64,000 bases of DNA from Cordylochernes scorpioides (taxonomy: Eukaryota > Arthropoda > Arachnida > Pseudoscorpiones > Chernetidae): assembly GCA_030710605.1 (NCBI GenBank), contig CP092865.1:142504682-142568681 (forward strand), in the 5' to 3' direction. The translations under genes were made by a program, and so were the position numbers. Below are positions 54,056-64,000 of the stretch, piece after piece (the stretch's first letter is position 1; each line of letters starts with the position of its first letter). The notes beneath the pieces were generated by a model. It was not told the DNA's origin. It did no database searches and worked only from the letters and a program-made list of their open reading frames with translations.

Positions 54056-55960
54056 GAAGATGATGGTACAACAAATCGATGGTAGCTTTGAGGAAGGCTT
54101 GCATAGATAAAGTTGTCACAAGTTCCAGATGAACTCCTCTTTACACTGCGCATGTGAAGATGACAATCCATGTTTTCTTATTATTTAAGGTAAGGTGCCC
54201 AGTTAGATCAACTCCTACTAGTTTGAAAACTGCAGTATCTTGTACTCTGTCTTCTGGTAATTAAGTTGCTTCGACGGAAGCTGGTGTCGCTGTGAATCGT
54301 TTACAGCGAATGCATTGATTAATCATCTTCTTGACGGTTTTCTTGGATCTTAGTTTCCGATAGTTTACCATCAGAATACTGAGGAGTGTTTTTAGACGGG
54401 TGTCGCGTGGGTTTCATGGTTCCACTTGATGAGCAAAGAGACCAAGAAGTGATCTGAGGGCAATAAAATGGGCATTCAAAAATTAGCGAAATCTTTCTTC
54501 TTCAAATTTTAGTTTCTATTCTCAAAATCTCTAAAGAGTCTACTAGCAACTTAAATACTTGTAGTTTATAATCTTCATGCCCTGAAAACGATTCTCTCTG
54601 GATAAGTCTCATCAGTATTATTTCTGACTTAGTGATTTTTAAATGTTCAGGATCCTTATCTAAATGGAGAGATAAGGTAGCCTTTAAAAGATACGAACTA
54701 GTCGTAATTCCAAAAACACCCTTTTATGTCAATACATGATCAATCTTCAGTCTTCCGTGTGCCACAGGATTTGTAAATAATCTTGGTCTTTTTCCTTTTT
54801 TTCAATCTGTAAAAATGCTTTCTTAATATCGGAAGAGACACCTACTTCATATTTCCGGAATTTATTTAAAAGTCTTGATATAATTTCTATTAAATTGGGT
54901 CCCTTATCCTGACAGTCATTCAGGGAAAGTTTTCCTCTCTTCTGGTAGGTCGTATTCTAGAAGTTTGACTGTTCCTTTTATACACAGGTCGATGTGGCAG
55001 GTAAGGTATACCATCTATTTTATCCTCTCCTGCATACTCGATTATCCCCTGATTAATCCATTCTTCGAAGATTTCTCCATACTATTTCATGTCTCCAACT
55101 TCTTCAAGTTTTCTTCTTACCGAACTTTGTTGGTTTTCCGCTAGGTCTCTATCCCAGGGTAGAGCTACCTCATAGCGCCCCTCAATATCTCTCGCCGTGG
55201 TGTGGGCAAAATGTTCCTCCATTTCAGCTTGTAATGACTGAGTCTTCTTCTCAACCTCCGTGTCAGAGACTCCTATTTCATCTAATTTCCACAAGTTTTC
55301 TAAATCCAAAGATAGAAGTGTGGTAACGCAAAGTGAACTGGTGTCATCTCTCACCTCCGTTGGAGGAATCTTTCCCATCACAGTCCATCCTAGTTAGGTA
55401 AGGATGTCCACAAGTCCAGAAGAGATACTTCTCTGATCGTCACTTAGCAATCTATCAGCAATATATGCACCTATAAGAACTACTACACAGTCTCTCATTA
55501 AATCAGACACTTCGAGTTCTTCACTCCCTTCTAAAAATTATCTAGGACACACCCGAGGTATGCTTCCACAGATAAGGGGTTGATCTAGTGCTTCAAACTT
55601 ACAGTGATAGGAATTATTGATGTCAGATAAATGAATGGTATAGACCTCATGTTTATCTATGTCGGTACTCAATCCATCCTCCAAACAAGAAATGCCTTCA
55701 CATTCCATTTCCATCGCTGTGCTAAGTAAAATATATTATCTTCGGGATCCAGTGTCTATTATGTCTTCTCCGTTCTGTTCCCTTTGAGGGTCACTCTCAA
55801 AGTAGGTAACAAGACATCTGGGGAGGTTGATAATTTGGCGAGAGTTTCATCTAGCACCGTTTGAGACTCAGAAGATCCTCCTCGATCTAAAACCCGATCT
55901 AAAATCGTTTTGTGCACATGACATCCAGGTGGGATGGCATGTTGCAGATAGAACAACAAA
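54056..55960 (-). pseudogene. Pao protease, RT and integrase remnant
   Basis: This is a decayed minus-strand BEL/Pao pol. From right to left it shows protease segments (LPTLRVTLKGNRTEKT at 55759-55959; then LLDTGS-like residues in another frame). The peptidase A17/RT entry follows (LENLWKLDEIGV, GRYEVALPW at 55082-55381, then PYLPHRPVYK). Finally it shows the start of the integrase core (VGVDLTGHL, CAV..GVHLELV near 54100-54230). It is cut within integrase at about 54055 and by Copia3 at 55961. Numerous stops and frameshifts are present. It may belong to the same old Pao family as the gag remnant at 32310-32995. Confidence 0.8.
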
Positions 55961-56008
55961 CTGTTGAATATATGAATTCAATTTTACACTTTGATATTTT
56001 ATAAAATA

Positions 56009-56586
56009 CTAGACGTATGACCCGGCTTCGCCCGAGAATTCCCCCGATTGCAATTTCCTTCATACTGAAAGTACATCAATAATAAATATTAGAAGTGCCA
56101 TAGAATAGCAATACAGAAGTAACACATAAACTACAGGAAAAAAAGTGTGTGATGGCAAAAATTGTATTATATTAGTGTTTAGGTATTTGATTTAATTAAT
56201 ATAGTTGATATAATAATATATATTTATATTAATAATTAAATATAATATAAATGAGTTTTAAAAAAAATAAAAAAGAAATGCATCAGCCGGGAATCGAACC
56301 CGGGCCGCCCGCGTGGCAGGCGAGCATTCTACCACTGAAACACCGATGCTTATAAAAATGGCCATATTTGGGTATTCATTCCATTCCGGATTACTCCGCG
56401 TAAAAAAAGTTCTTCAAATGAAAAAAAAAAAAGAAATAGCCAAAAATACTAATCAAAATGTAGCCGAAAATTTTCCTCAGTTCTATAAAAAGCGACCTGC
56501 AAAATTTGGTACCAATTGGTTCAGTAGTTTTTGAGTTTATCGCGAAACAGACAGACAGACATTTGTGACTTTTATATATATAGAGA
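56009..56586 (-). mobile_element. 578-bp non-autonomous Helitron carrying a tRNA gene
   Basis: On the minus strand the insert begins TCTCTATATATATAAAAG and ends with a small GC-rich hairpin region, then CTAG. It lies precisely between A (56008) and T (56587). The right LTR of Copia3 shows the uninterrupted AAAATATTAATTAA, with no duplication. These are the Helitron hallmarks (5' TC, 3' CTRR, insertion between A and T). The interior has a tRNA-Gly gene (56280-56349) and no ORF. Confidence 0.88.
56280..56349 (-). tRNA. tRNA-Gly(GCC), nearly intact, inside a Helitron
   Basis: The minus strand folds as a tRNA. The acceptor stem is 7 bp (one G-U), the anticodon stem is CTCGC/GCGGG (its innermost pair is C-G and the stem includes no breaks that I can see), the loop CTGCCAC has anticodon GCC, and the T-arm CCGGG/CCCGG has loop TTCGATT. 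The A box region (TCAGTGGTAGA) and B box (GGTTCGATTCC) are intact. One base at the start of the D-stem differs from the usual tRNA-Gly (TGTTTC instead of TGGTTC), giving one mismatch. It could be transcribed by Pol III, but being inside a Helitron it is probably a mobile tRNA-derived copy. Confidence 0.85.
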
Positions 56587-56838
56587 TTAATTAATAATTA
56601 TTTATTTTGAAATGTTTTAAAATATATATCTTGTCACACTGCTGTAAAATTAAGAATTTAAATAACTCTAAGGTACAAGTTAAACCTTTTGTTTTGTTCT
56701 TTTAATTTTTAATAAACTATTTTTCAATTGCTAAAATCATATGTATTAATTTCTAAAATAAAATAAAAACTAAAACCATTCTAACGGTGGCAGCGTAATG
56801 CGTGGTTATAACTTAAAATCTAAAATCGTAAAATAAAA

Positions 56839-57600
56839 ATGGCTGCTGTTATGGAAGATATTTCGATTATAGATAAATTGAAAGACTGAAAATTTTGATA
56901 TTTGGAAATTTCAAATTAACATTATTTTTAAAGCTAATAGTTTAATTGAAATAATAAATGGTAAATTGTCTTTTAAAGATCAAAAGGATGAAAAAGAAAA
57001 AAACGTATGGATAATAAAAGATGCTAAAGCCCAAAAATATATTATTTTGAGCATCGATAAAACGATATTAACACACATAATACATTGTGAAAATGCCAAA
57101 TCAATGTATGACACCATATGCAGAATATTTGAAAGGGATGAACAATTAAAATGTAATCTGCTACAAGAATTTCACACTTATAAATTTGATAAAAATGTAG
57201 ACCTTGTAGCCAACATAAGTAATTTAAGAAATTTCGTTTTCAAACTCAATAATCTAAAACAGAACTTTGATGACAATATTGTTATTTCAAAGATTTTAAC
57301 AATTTTGCCAGATGAATATAATTATTTTTGTACTGCTTGGGAGTCAACTGGAAAAGATGAAAAAACTATTGAAAATCTAATATCAAGATTGAACACTGAA
57401 GAAATAATAAGTATACAGAGCCAATCAGAAGACCGAGTGGCTATGAATGCAACAAAACAAAAGGTATGTTTTACTTGTAATAAACCAGGACATATATCTA
57501 AAAATTGCACCCAAAGAAAATTCTGCAAATTTGTAAAAAAACTAACCATGAAGAAAAGGACTGTTTCTTTAAGAACAACAGTAAACCTGCTGCTAAAGTA
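56839..57600 (+). pseudogene. Copia3 Gag with zinc knuckle
   Basis: The Gag starts at ATG 56839 (MAAVMEDISII). A frameshift near 56887 separates it from the main ORF (56966-57601). That ORF has the UBN2 segments AKSMYDTICRIFER, ILPDEYNYFCTAWES and a zinc knuckle CFTCNKPGHISKNC (CX2CX4HX4C). A second knuckle-like pair (CRICKKFNHKEKDC) follows in the next frame. The frame shifts again near 57520 into the protease ORF. Confidence 0.87.
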
Positions 57601-57849
57601 AACAAAGAACAATGCAGAATATGTAAAAAGTTTAATCATAAAGAAAAAGACTGCTATTTCAGGAACAAAGAAAAGCAACCTCCCATTGCTTTCATTGCTG
57701 AACAAAGAGAAGATTATGATAAAAGATCATCAGTCACTTTCATTGTTGATAGCGGATCCACCTGTCACATGATTAATGAAGAAAAGTTGCTTGATCATCA
57801 AAAAAAGTGTGATGTGAACATCAATGTTGCCAAAAAGAAGAAGGTATGA
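57505..57849 (+). CDS. Copia3 second zinc knuckle and protease
   Basis: This ORF carries CRICKKFNHKEKDC (zinc knuckle) and the protease active site TFIVDSGSTCHMI. It ends at 57849; the rest of the protease (FVPELSKNLLSMSSI) follows in another frame at 57900-57950 and is then cut by the SINE. Confidence 0.85.
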   Translation: MHPKKILQICKKTNHEEKDCFFKNNSKPAAKVNKEQCRICKKFNHKEKDCYFRNKEKQPPIAFIAEQREDYDKRSSVTFIVDSGSTCHMINEEKLLDHQKKCDVNINVAKKKKV

Positions 57850-57978
57850 GAGCAAAAACTTCAGGACAATTTAAGGGGAGACAATGTAACCTAAATGAAG
57901 TAATATTTGTGCCTGAATTATCAAAAAACCTTTTGTCAATGAGCTCAATTGTTAACAACGGAGGAGAAGTAAATTTTT

Positions 57979-58284
57979 TTTTTTGCTTATCCCTAGTACA
58001 CGTAGTACAGGCCATGATAATCGTGGTTGGTAGAAGTAGGCGACTGCTTTTATTGTAAGTGCACCACATGTCTACACATGTGAAAAGCAGTTCGACTTTG
58101 CACTTACAAATGTACCAGAGCCCCGTTTGGTTACTTGCAATCTCTGGTGGGGTTAGACTTTTGCAAGAATCGGGGGCCATTGGAGCATTTTTTTAAATCA
58201 GAAAAAAGTGCCCAATGAGGGAATCGAACCCGGGTCGTAGCGGTCGAAAACCAACGGTTTAGACCATCCTTCCACCGACCCCCT
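57979..58284 (-). mobile_element. tRNA-derived SINE
   Basis: This insert of about 306 bp is flanked by GAAGTAAATTT on both sides (57967 and 58285). On the minus strand it starts with a tRNA-like head (GGGGTCGGTGG...; B box GGTTCGATTCC at 58222-58232) and ends in a poly-A tract (poly-T on plus, about 57975-57986). The body has an imperfect long hairpin (TGTAAGTGCA / TGCACTTACA, 58034-58109). Head, tail and TSD fit a LINE-mobilised SINE. The parental tRNA is not clear. Confidence 0.85.
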
Positions 58285-58439
58285 GAAGTAAATTTTAAAG
58301 GTGATAAAGTGACAATTTTGAAAGATGAAAAAAAAAATTCTAGAAGGAGATCAACTTGAAAATGGACTTTATGCTGTAAATATTGAACAATATTTTTCAA
58401 AGCAAAATGACTCGCACCTTACCTTACCATGTGAAAACA

Positions 58440-59116
58440 AAACCCAAGAATAGCACAGAAAATTGGGACACATTGGAATGCAGAATCTAAGAAAACTTGA
58501 AAGTTTGGTTGATGGTATGGAGCTTAACAAATTGGAAAAACAGGAAAATGATGTGTGCAAAATTTGCATCATGGCAAAGCAAACTAGGAAGTCATTTGGA
58601 AATGAAAGATTTAGAGCTACCCGACCTTTGGAAATTGTTCATACTGATTTGTGCGGCCCAATAGAACCCTTAACACATGATAATAAGAAATATATAATGA
58701 CATTGTTGGATGATTATACACATTTCTGTTATGTGTATTTTCTCAGCAAAAAATATGAAGCAAAAGAATATATTAAAGAATATGTAAATGAATTGGAAAG
58801 ATTTTTAAATGCCAAAGTGTCAAAATTAAGGTGTGATAATGGTGGTGAATATGCCAATACGGAAGTTAAAGAATGGTGCAAAATGAAAGGAATAATACTT
58901 GATTTTACAATTCCATATACTCCACAATTGAATGGAAAAGCAGAAAGAATGAATCGAACTCTGATTGAAAAAACCAGAGCACTTTTGCTGGATTTCAAAT
59001 TAAATAAGAAAATGTGGGGAGAGAGAGACCACAAGAGTCGCTGCCTATTTAATCAACAGAAGCCCTTCAAATACAGAAACAACACCAGCACAGATGTGGT
59101 TTGGAAGAAAGCCTAA
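58440..59116 (+). pseudogene. Copia3 integrase
   Basis: The ORF from 58463 has GHIGMQNLRKL and CKICIMAKQTRKS (HHCC zinc region). The core follows with catalytic HTDLCGPI, RCDNGGEY and NGKAERMNRTL (D, D, E). A frameshift near 59030 moves the end of the core into the next ORF. All three catalytic residues are present. Confidence 0.9.
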
Positions 59117-59993
59117 TCTTTCTAATGTAAAATTATTCGGGAGTGAAGTGTATGTCAAAAAATTGAAAAATCTAAAAATATTGGATAGTAAAAGTGAAAA
59201 ATACTCACTTATCGGATACAGTGGAAATGTATACAGATTGTGGAACATGCAGAAAAGAAGGATTATAATTGCAAGAGATGTGGTGTTTACAGGAAAACTA
59301 ACAAATGAAATGACCAGTGTCATTCAGCCAAGATACAGAGAATATTTAGATTCTGAAATAGAGGAAAGTCAAGACACTAAAATGGAATTGGATACCCATG
59401 ATAAACCACAGAACTCGACCAATTCAAAATATATGTTAAGGAATAGAGAAAATATCAATAGACCTGAAAGGCTAAAAGATTATGAAGTGTTGAATTCTGT
59501 TTCTGAAGAAATAGGATTGTTAACATACAATGAAGCTGTAACCGGAGTAGACAAAGAAAACTGGGTAAAAGCAATACAGGAAGAAAAAGATTCATTGAAG
59601 AAAAATGAAACTTGGGATTTTGTAAATGCTGAAGAAATTAAAGTAGAGAAGACACTCAGTTCTAGATGGATATTCAAGATAAAGGATGGTGGGCATTATA
59701 AAGCAAGACTTGTTGCTAGAGGAAATGAACAAAAAGAACTTACAAATGAAACCTTACTTGCTAAACTAAATATTTACAACCAAAGTGCAATGACTTTAAT
59801 GAAGACAGGACAAATGAACAGAAAGACAAAACATATAGATTTTCGATATCATTTTTTGAAAGATCAGATAAGAGAAAATGTTGATGTTCAGTTTTGCCCA
59901 ACCCAAGACCAAGTTGCTGATATCCTAACCAAGCCTCTCCCAAAGGAAACTTTTGAAAAACACAGATCTTCACTGCTGCAGATGATGTTTTGA
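59094..59993 (+). CDS. Copia3 integrase end, RT stub and RNase H end, fused by deletion
   Basis: This open frame of 299 codons begins in the integrase C-terminal part (MWFGRKPNLSNVKLFG, ARDVVF) and continues into the first segment of RT (NWVKAIQEEKDSLKKNETW, SSRWIFKIKDG, YKARLVARGNEQKE). It then jumps directly to the end of RNase H (RKTKHIDFRYHFLKDQI, DQVADILTKPLPKE). The palm with YVDD is gone, yet the frame remains open. Whether the fusion protein has a role is unknown; it cannot be an active RT. Confidence 0.88.
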   Translation: MWFGRKPNLSNVKLFGSEVYVKKLKNLKILDSKSEKYSLIGYSGNVYRLWNMQKRRIIIARDVVFTGKLTNEMTSVIQPRYREYLDSEIEESQDTKMELDTHDKPQNSTNSKYMLRNRENINRPERLKDYEVLNSVSEEIGLLTYNEAVTGVDKENWVKAIQEEKDSLKKNETWDFVNAEEIKVEKTLSSRWIFKIKDGGHYKARLVARGNEQKELTNETLLAKLNIYNQSAMTLMKTGQMNRKTKHIDFRYHFLKDQIRENVDVQFCPTQDQVADILTKPLPKETFEKHRSSLLQMMF

Positions 59994-60033
59994 TAGAGTA
60001 ATTAAAACTCTAAAACACGAATTCAAGAAGGAG

Positions 60034-60286
60034 TGTTGAATATATGAATTCAATTTTAGACTTTAATATTTTATAAAATATTAATTAATAATTATTTTTC
60101 TTTTAAAATGTTTTAAAATATATATCTTGTTACACTGCTGTAAAATTAAGAATGTAAATAACTCTAAGGTATAAGTTAAACCTTTTGTTTTGTTCTGTTA
60201 ATTTTTAAAAAAACTATTTTTTCTCTATTACTAAAATCGTATGTATTAATTTCTAAAATAAAATAAAATCTAAAACCATTCTAACA
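60034..60286 (+). repeat. Copia3 right LTR
   Basis: This LTR begins TGTTGAATATATGAATTC and ends CTAACA. It has the intact site into which the Helitron inserted in the left LTR. Confidence 0.92.
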
Positions 60287-60670
60287 AATTGAATAATAAA
60301 TTATTTCTTCGTCACAATATATTTAAATGTATTTACACTAAAAGAATCAGGGATCAGGGCAAATCATTCCTTTCTAAAGTTTTTTACAAGTTCTGTTTTT
60401 GTTTTCCTCATTCCAGCAGGTGCATCCATCGGCTGCCTCTATCTCTTTCTTTTCCAACAAAATATAGTCTTGAATGGCAAAATATATATAATTTTTTTAT
60501 CTAGAAAAATTAGAGAAGAGAGGTGTGAAGATCATAAGAGGCAAGTGTTTTTGATCAAAACAAATACAAACTTATTTAAAAGAAATTACAGAAAGGCATT
60601 AATAGAAATATAATTAGTAAAAAATATAAAATTAAATGTATTGGTTAAAAAAAAAATAATCAACTACAAT
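60287..60670. repeat. Dispersed repeat block A, copy 3 (partial)
   Basis: This matches about 4907-5300, including the segment from TTATTTCTTCGTCAC onward. It ends at 60670 where LTR-B copy 3 begins. Confidence 0.78.
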
Positions 60671-63600
60671 TGTTAAAATAGTGATGTTTTATAGTTTTCA
60701 CGTTGTTGTGTCTTTAAATAAACTATTTCCAGATCTCTACATGACCAAATATTAGGGCGCCAGTGGCTGCAGAAAAGCAGTCCTCAAATTTATTCATCTA
60801 TGGCACATGTAGAGACCTAAAGCTGTGCCGGCTAGCAATTAATGTTGAAGGGGAAATTGACCAATCATTTTTGGCTAAACAAATTTTATTTAGACCAATA
60901 AAATAATCTTTCAATGTACAACAAATATTCGAAAAAAAATGAAGAAAGGATAATTAAATATGATATCTGTTATGTCTTTATATTTAAATTACTGACATTT
61001 GTTTACACACAAATACAAAAACAATTTATTCTCCGAAACATATTTTGATTACCACATGGATGATGTACAACAATTTCAATGTACAACAAATATTTGAAAA
61101 AAAAATGAAGAAAGGATAATTAAATATGATATCGCATGTATAAGATTAAAAATAAAGGATTAAAAAAAGTCCACGATTCGAAAAGGGGCAGGCCGCAGCC
61201 AGCGGCCTGGGCCCCTCGCAACTTCGAGTCTTTAGCTTCTCAGGAAGGAATCAAACTATTGCTAAGAAAAAAAAATGTAAATCCATCAAAATGTAATTAT
61301 CCCACTTCCTTGCCCCAGTGTTGCTGAACTCACCCCCCCAAGGCTATCATCACCCTTCTTTCTATGAAAATAAAAAATAAAAAAGGCATCTTAAAAAAAA
61401 TGATAAAAATAAATTAAATATAAAAATTATTAAAGAAATATTCACAAAAAAAATAAAAATACAAAAATATTGAATTAAAAAATATAATTTTAAAAATATA
61501 ATTATTATTGTTGATTCTGGGCATCTTGGGGTCAGCTTGGGAAAGGTTCAGGGCTCGTGGTGGAGCTGGTATTCTGCATGAAGATGGTGGAGTCAGGTCA
61601 AGCACCATAGGTCGGTGGCTTGACTACAGGGAAGGGGCATCTGAGTCCATCTTGGACTGGCTTGTGGTCAAGTCAGCCACCATCGGACATGTGGCTCGAC
61701 CACCAGGAAGGGGTGTCTGAGTCCATCTCAGACTAGCCTGGTAGGGCCAGGTCATCCACCACAGGTCAGGTGGCTTGACCACAGAAAGGGGGTCTCAGTC
61801 TCTGGCTCAGTGCTGCCAAGGCTAAATGCGGCTTCAGGCTCCATCTCGACACCTCGCAATCAGAGGTTTGTGGCTTAGATGGACAAAGGTGGGATATGGT
61901 TAGGTTAGGTGGGGTTCTGGGTTACTTTGGCATATTATGGTCATGAGGTGTCCCAACAATTCTCGATGCCAAAAAATTAATTTTACAAAATAAAAAGGAA
62001 AATTAATTTCCAACACCGAGTGACCAGGTTAAACAGCTTAATAAAATAAAAAAAATTACATATCAAAAAAATAATTCCTCCAAAAAATAGTATATATATA
62101 CTCAAATATTAATTAATTACTCAAATCCACCCTGGGTGCTAGGGTGAAGTGATGAATGTACACTGAAAAAAAAAACTCAAAAATTCTAAAATCATAAATC
62201 TACAAATTTTAAAATATTATATCATACATATTATCCATAATTATCCAATTTCCATAATGTAACAGTCAAAAAAGGTCCTAAAATACACAAAGGTATCAGG
62301 GGGGGCAAAGACAAGTTTCAAATTTAATGCGCTTCTTTCTACTAATATTTAATAGGGTAATTCAAATCAGTAATTTAAAACACTTTGATCCCACACACAA
62401 CTCATTCTGGTAAAACTAATTGAATCTTTGATTAAAAATTGAACTGAAACCTTTTACATGGTTAGACTAGTTGTCTACCTAAATTGTTCGGTACATTGAC
62501 CTCGCATGGCCACACATAACTGAAAACCTCCTTTGTTAAAAAAAAATCCTGCTCCACAAAAATATTAAACCAAACCTATAGCTTAACCTTAAGGTATATA
62601 TACCTCCTCTTTTTTTTTTAATGACCTTAAAACACACACAAAAATTACCCAACTTTTTTATAATAAACTTTAAAAAAAAAAATTCTTTTGAACCGGTATT
62701 CAAGATTCAATACCAAATCTATAATCACAAACTGACACTCAGGTACTTGTTAGTTTACATGGGATTATGCCACTTGTCCTCTAGCTGCCCAAAGCTAGAG
62801 CTTCTCACACCTTCGGGACTTTCAGGCGGAGGACAAAGAACTTCACATGGTCAACACAACTGCTGCTCCCAGAGCAGTCAGAAGAAAAGGAATCATGGGA
62901 CTCTCTCCCTTGACATCCAGTGTGTGCTCCCAGAGCACATGACAAATGACATTTCTCACAACCATGCGAGTGCTCTCTTCACAAAAAGAGAAACTTAGCT
63001 GGAGAGCCTATATCTCATCCAGGGTCAAAAATCCAATTTAAAAAAAATAAATCGGTTTGAACCTAATATACATAAACAAAGAAAGAAAAAATTGAAATCA
63101 AATTTATACCTCCATATGAAGTGAAAAAACTTTGCCTAAGCATATATGGCTGATTGTCAGTGAGTTTACAGATCCCTGATGGTAGATCAAACTATTAAGG
63201 TCCTAACACATTTTATATAAAGTTACAAGATCCTATCCTACCAATATCTTAATTTGTCCAGGTCTAACATACTGTTGGCTTGAAGTTTGATATCTCATTC
63301 GCTATCCTTCATTCATACAAAAAAAACATTTACGGATGCATTCAAACTAAACTTGAAATCAAAAGCACTGCCTGAACATTAAACAAACAAAAACAACTAT
63401 TCAAAATACTAAATTCAGGGAGATAAGCACAAGTGCTCTAAACCAAAAAAATTTAGTTATGATCCACCTCCATAAACTTACAAAAGAAAATAAACTTGTA
63501 CTAATTACCACCAATTTGGTCATTCGGTACCCAAAATAGTACTCTAACAAAAAAAAAATGTGCAAGGTTCATTAAAAAAATAGGAATCCCATCTTCAAAT

Positions 63601-64000
63601 ATTCATCTAATCCTATCTATTTAACCTAAAAATATATTATCATTTACTGTAAAAGCTATCTAGAGGGCCTGTATCCCGTCCGTCCTGTGTTTACAATAAG
63701 CGACAAAGAGAAAACAAAAAAAAAGGAAATCCTCAAACTTAGGCCATATCATAAAATCTATAATCCAAAAAAAAAAAAGAAAAAGAAAACTACTACACTG
63801 ACTATTCAACTAATTCAACATTGCTTTTTAAAGATTGCTCACAGTGATGGATACCAAGAGAGCCTAAATCTCATCTTTTAGGTGCTTCACTTTCAGAGAC
63901 ACAAAATCTTAGCTCCTAGTTGAAAAAAATGTATATCTCTTTAATCATAAAAATAGGTCTTAAATCTATACTAAAATAATAGTTTATAAAATTACTTTAA
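60671..64000 (-). mobile_element. LTR-B copy 3, longest LTR, runs off right edge
   Basis: The 3' LTR (60671-61958, about 1,288 bp) is the longest seen. It begins TGTTAAAATAGTGATG and ends TCCCAACA. The interior 61959-64000 matches 43380-45400 closely. The purine tract beside the LTR is mutated (TCTCGATGCC instead of TCCTCCCTGCC). No coding sequence is recognised. The element continues beyond the window. Confidence 0.83.

Larger units (their letters stand above)
55962..56785 (+). repeat. Copia3 left LTR, split by Helitron
   Basis: The two LTR pieces (55962-56008 and 56587-56785) together match the right LTR 60034-60286. Confidence 0.9.
55962..60286 (+). mobile_element. Copia element Copia3, RT-deleted
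   Basis: This plus-strand Copia has LTRs at 55962-56785 (containing a Helitron, 56009-56586) and 60034-60286. A GGTGGCAGCGT primer-like sequence follows the left LTR. Gag, protease and integrase are recognisable, but most of RT and the start of RNase H have been deleted in frame. A SINE sits between protease and integrase (57979-58284). No matching TSD is evident: the left flank is Pao pol and the right flank is repeat A. Confidence 0.9.

Noticed and set aside
58190..58283. tRNA-like sequence with a B box
   Set aside because: As a stand-alone tRNA gene it fails: the stems are poor, and it is the head of a SINE bounded by a target duplication and poly-A.
62621..62998. Plus-strand ORF of 125 codons also partly open at 52769
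   Set aside because: The frame is not kept between copies (a deletion and frame change at 52815), and it is antisense to the element.

Overview
The window looks like a nuclear chromosome segment of an AT-rich invertebrate, most likely an arthropod. That guess rests on the mix of families present: Penelope-like elements with GIY-YIG nucleases, BEL/Pao, Copia and Gypsy elements, Tc1, pogo-like and piggyBac transposons, tRNA-bearing Helitrons and a tandem C2H2 zinc-finger ORF. The species cannot be fixed from sequence alone. No operons, rRNA or CRISPR are present. The only non-transposon coding candidate is the six-finger ORF at 25025-25627. Almost everything else is transposable elements stacked inside each other, and many target-site duplications (TSDs) can be read directly.

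Layout, left part. 1-496 is the end of a Penelope-like reverse transcriptase (minus). 1176-3660 is a fuller Penelope-like element with RT, GIY-YIG and 65-bp inverted ends. 4340-5705 holds two dispersed repeat blocks, called A and D here; D contains an open exon-like segment. 5706-19532 is Copia element C1. It was split first by a BEL/Pao element (P1, 8120-11020, TSD GATGG) and by an unclassified insertion X (11253-18245, TSD GCCT). X was itself split by a young Copia (Copia2, 12764-17381, TSD AAAGG).

Middle part. 20889-24622 is a nearly complete piggyBac flanked by TTAA, with a 58-bp intron, and interrupted by a pogo/Tigger-like element (22098-23346). A sister pogo-like copy lies inverted at 30934-32211. 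Between them are the zinc-finger ORF, hammerhead-ribozyme-like cores and a decayed element with direct terminal repeats (26580-28395).

Right part. A non-coding LTR element (LTR-B, minus strand, tRNA-Lys-type primer site) occupies 34167-50998, between repeat blocks A and D. The uninterrupted A-D junction at 5330-5345 is its empty site. Its left LTR was hit by a full-length BEL element (P2, 34447-42537, TSD ATACC), which was in turn hit by a gag-protease-only Gypsy (G1, 38279-40153, TSD ACGTC). Its interior was hit by a LINE (about 45850-49178), which was hit by a Tc1-like element (46421-47839). Further LTR-B copies lie at 51343-54055 and 60671-64000. Between them are a Pao pol remnant (54056-55960) and a Copia (Copia3, 55962-60286). 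Copia3 has lost most of its RT in frame and carries a tRNA-derived SINE. Its left LTR contains a 578-bp Helitron carrying a nearly intact tRNA-Gly(GCC) gene.

The elements do not form a pathway, but several appear to depend on others: P1, G1, LTR-B, Copia3, the SINE, the small Helitron and the pogo-like copies all lack replication or transposition enzymes and would need partner elements elsewhere. Distances and identities below were judged by eye.
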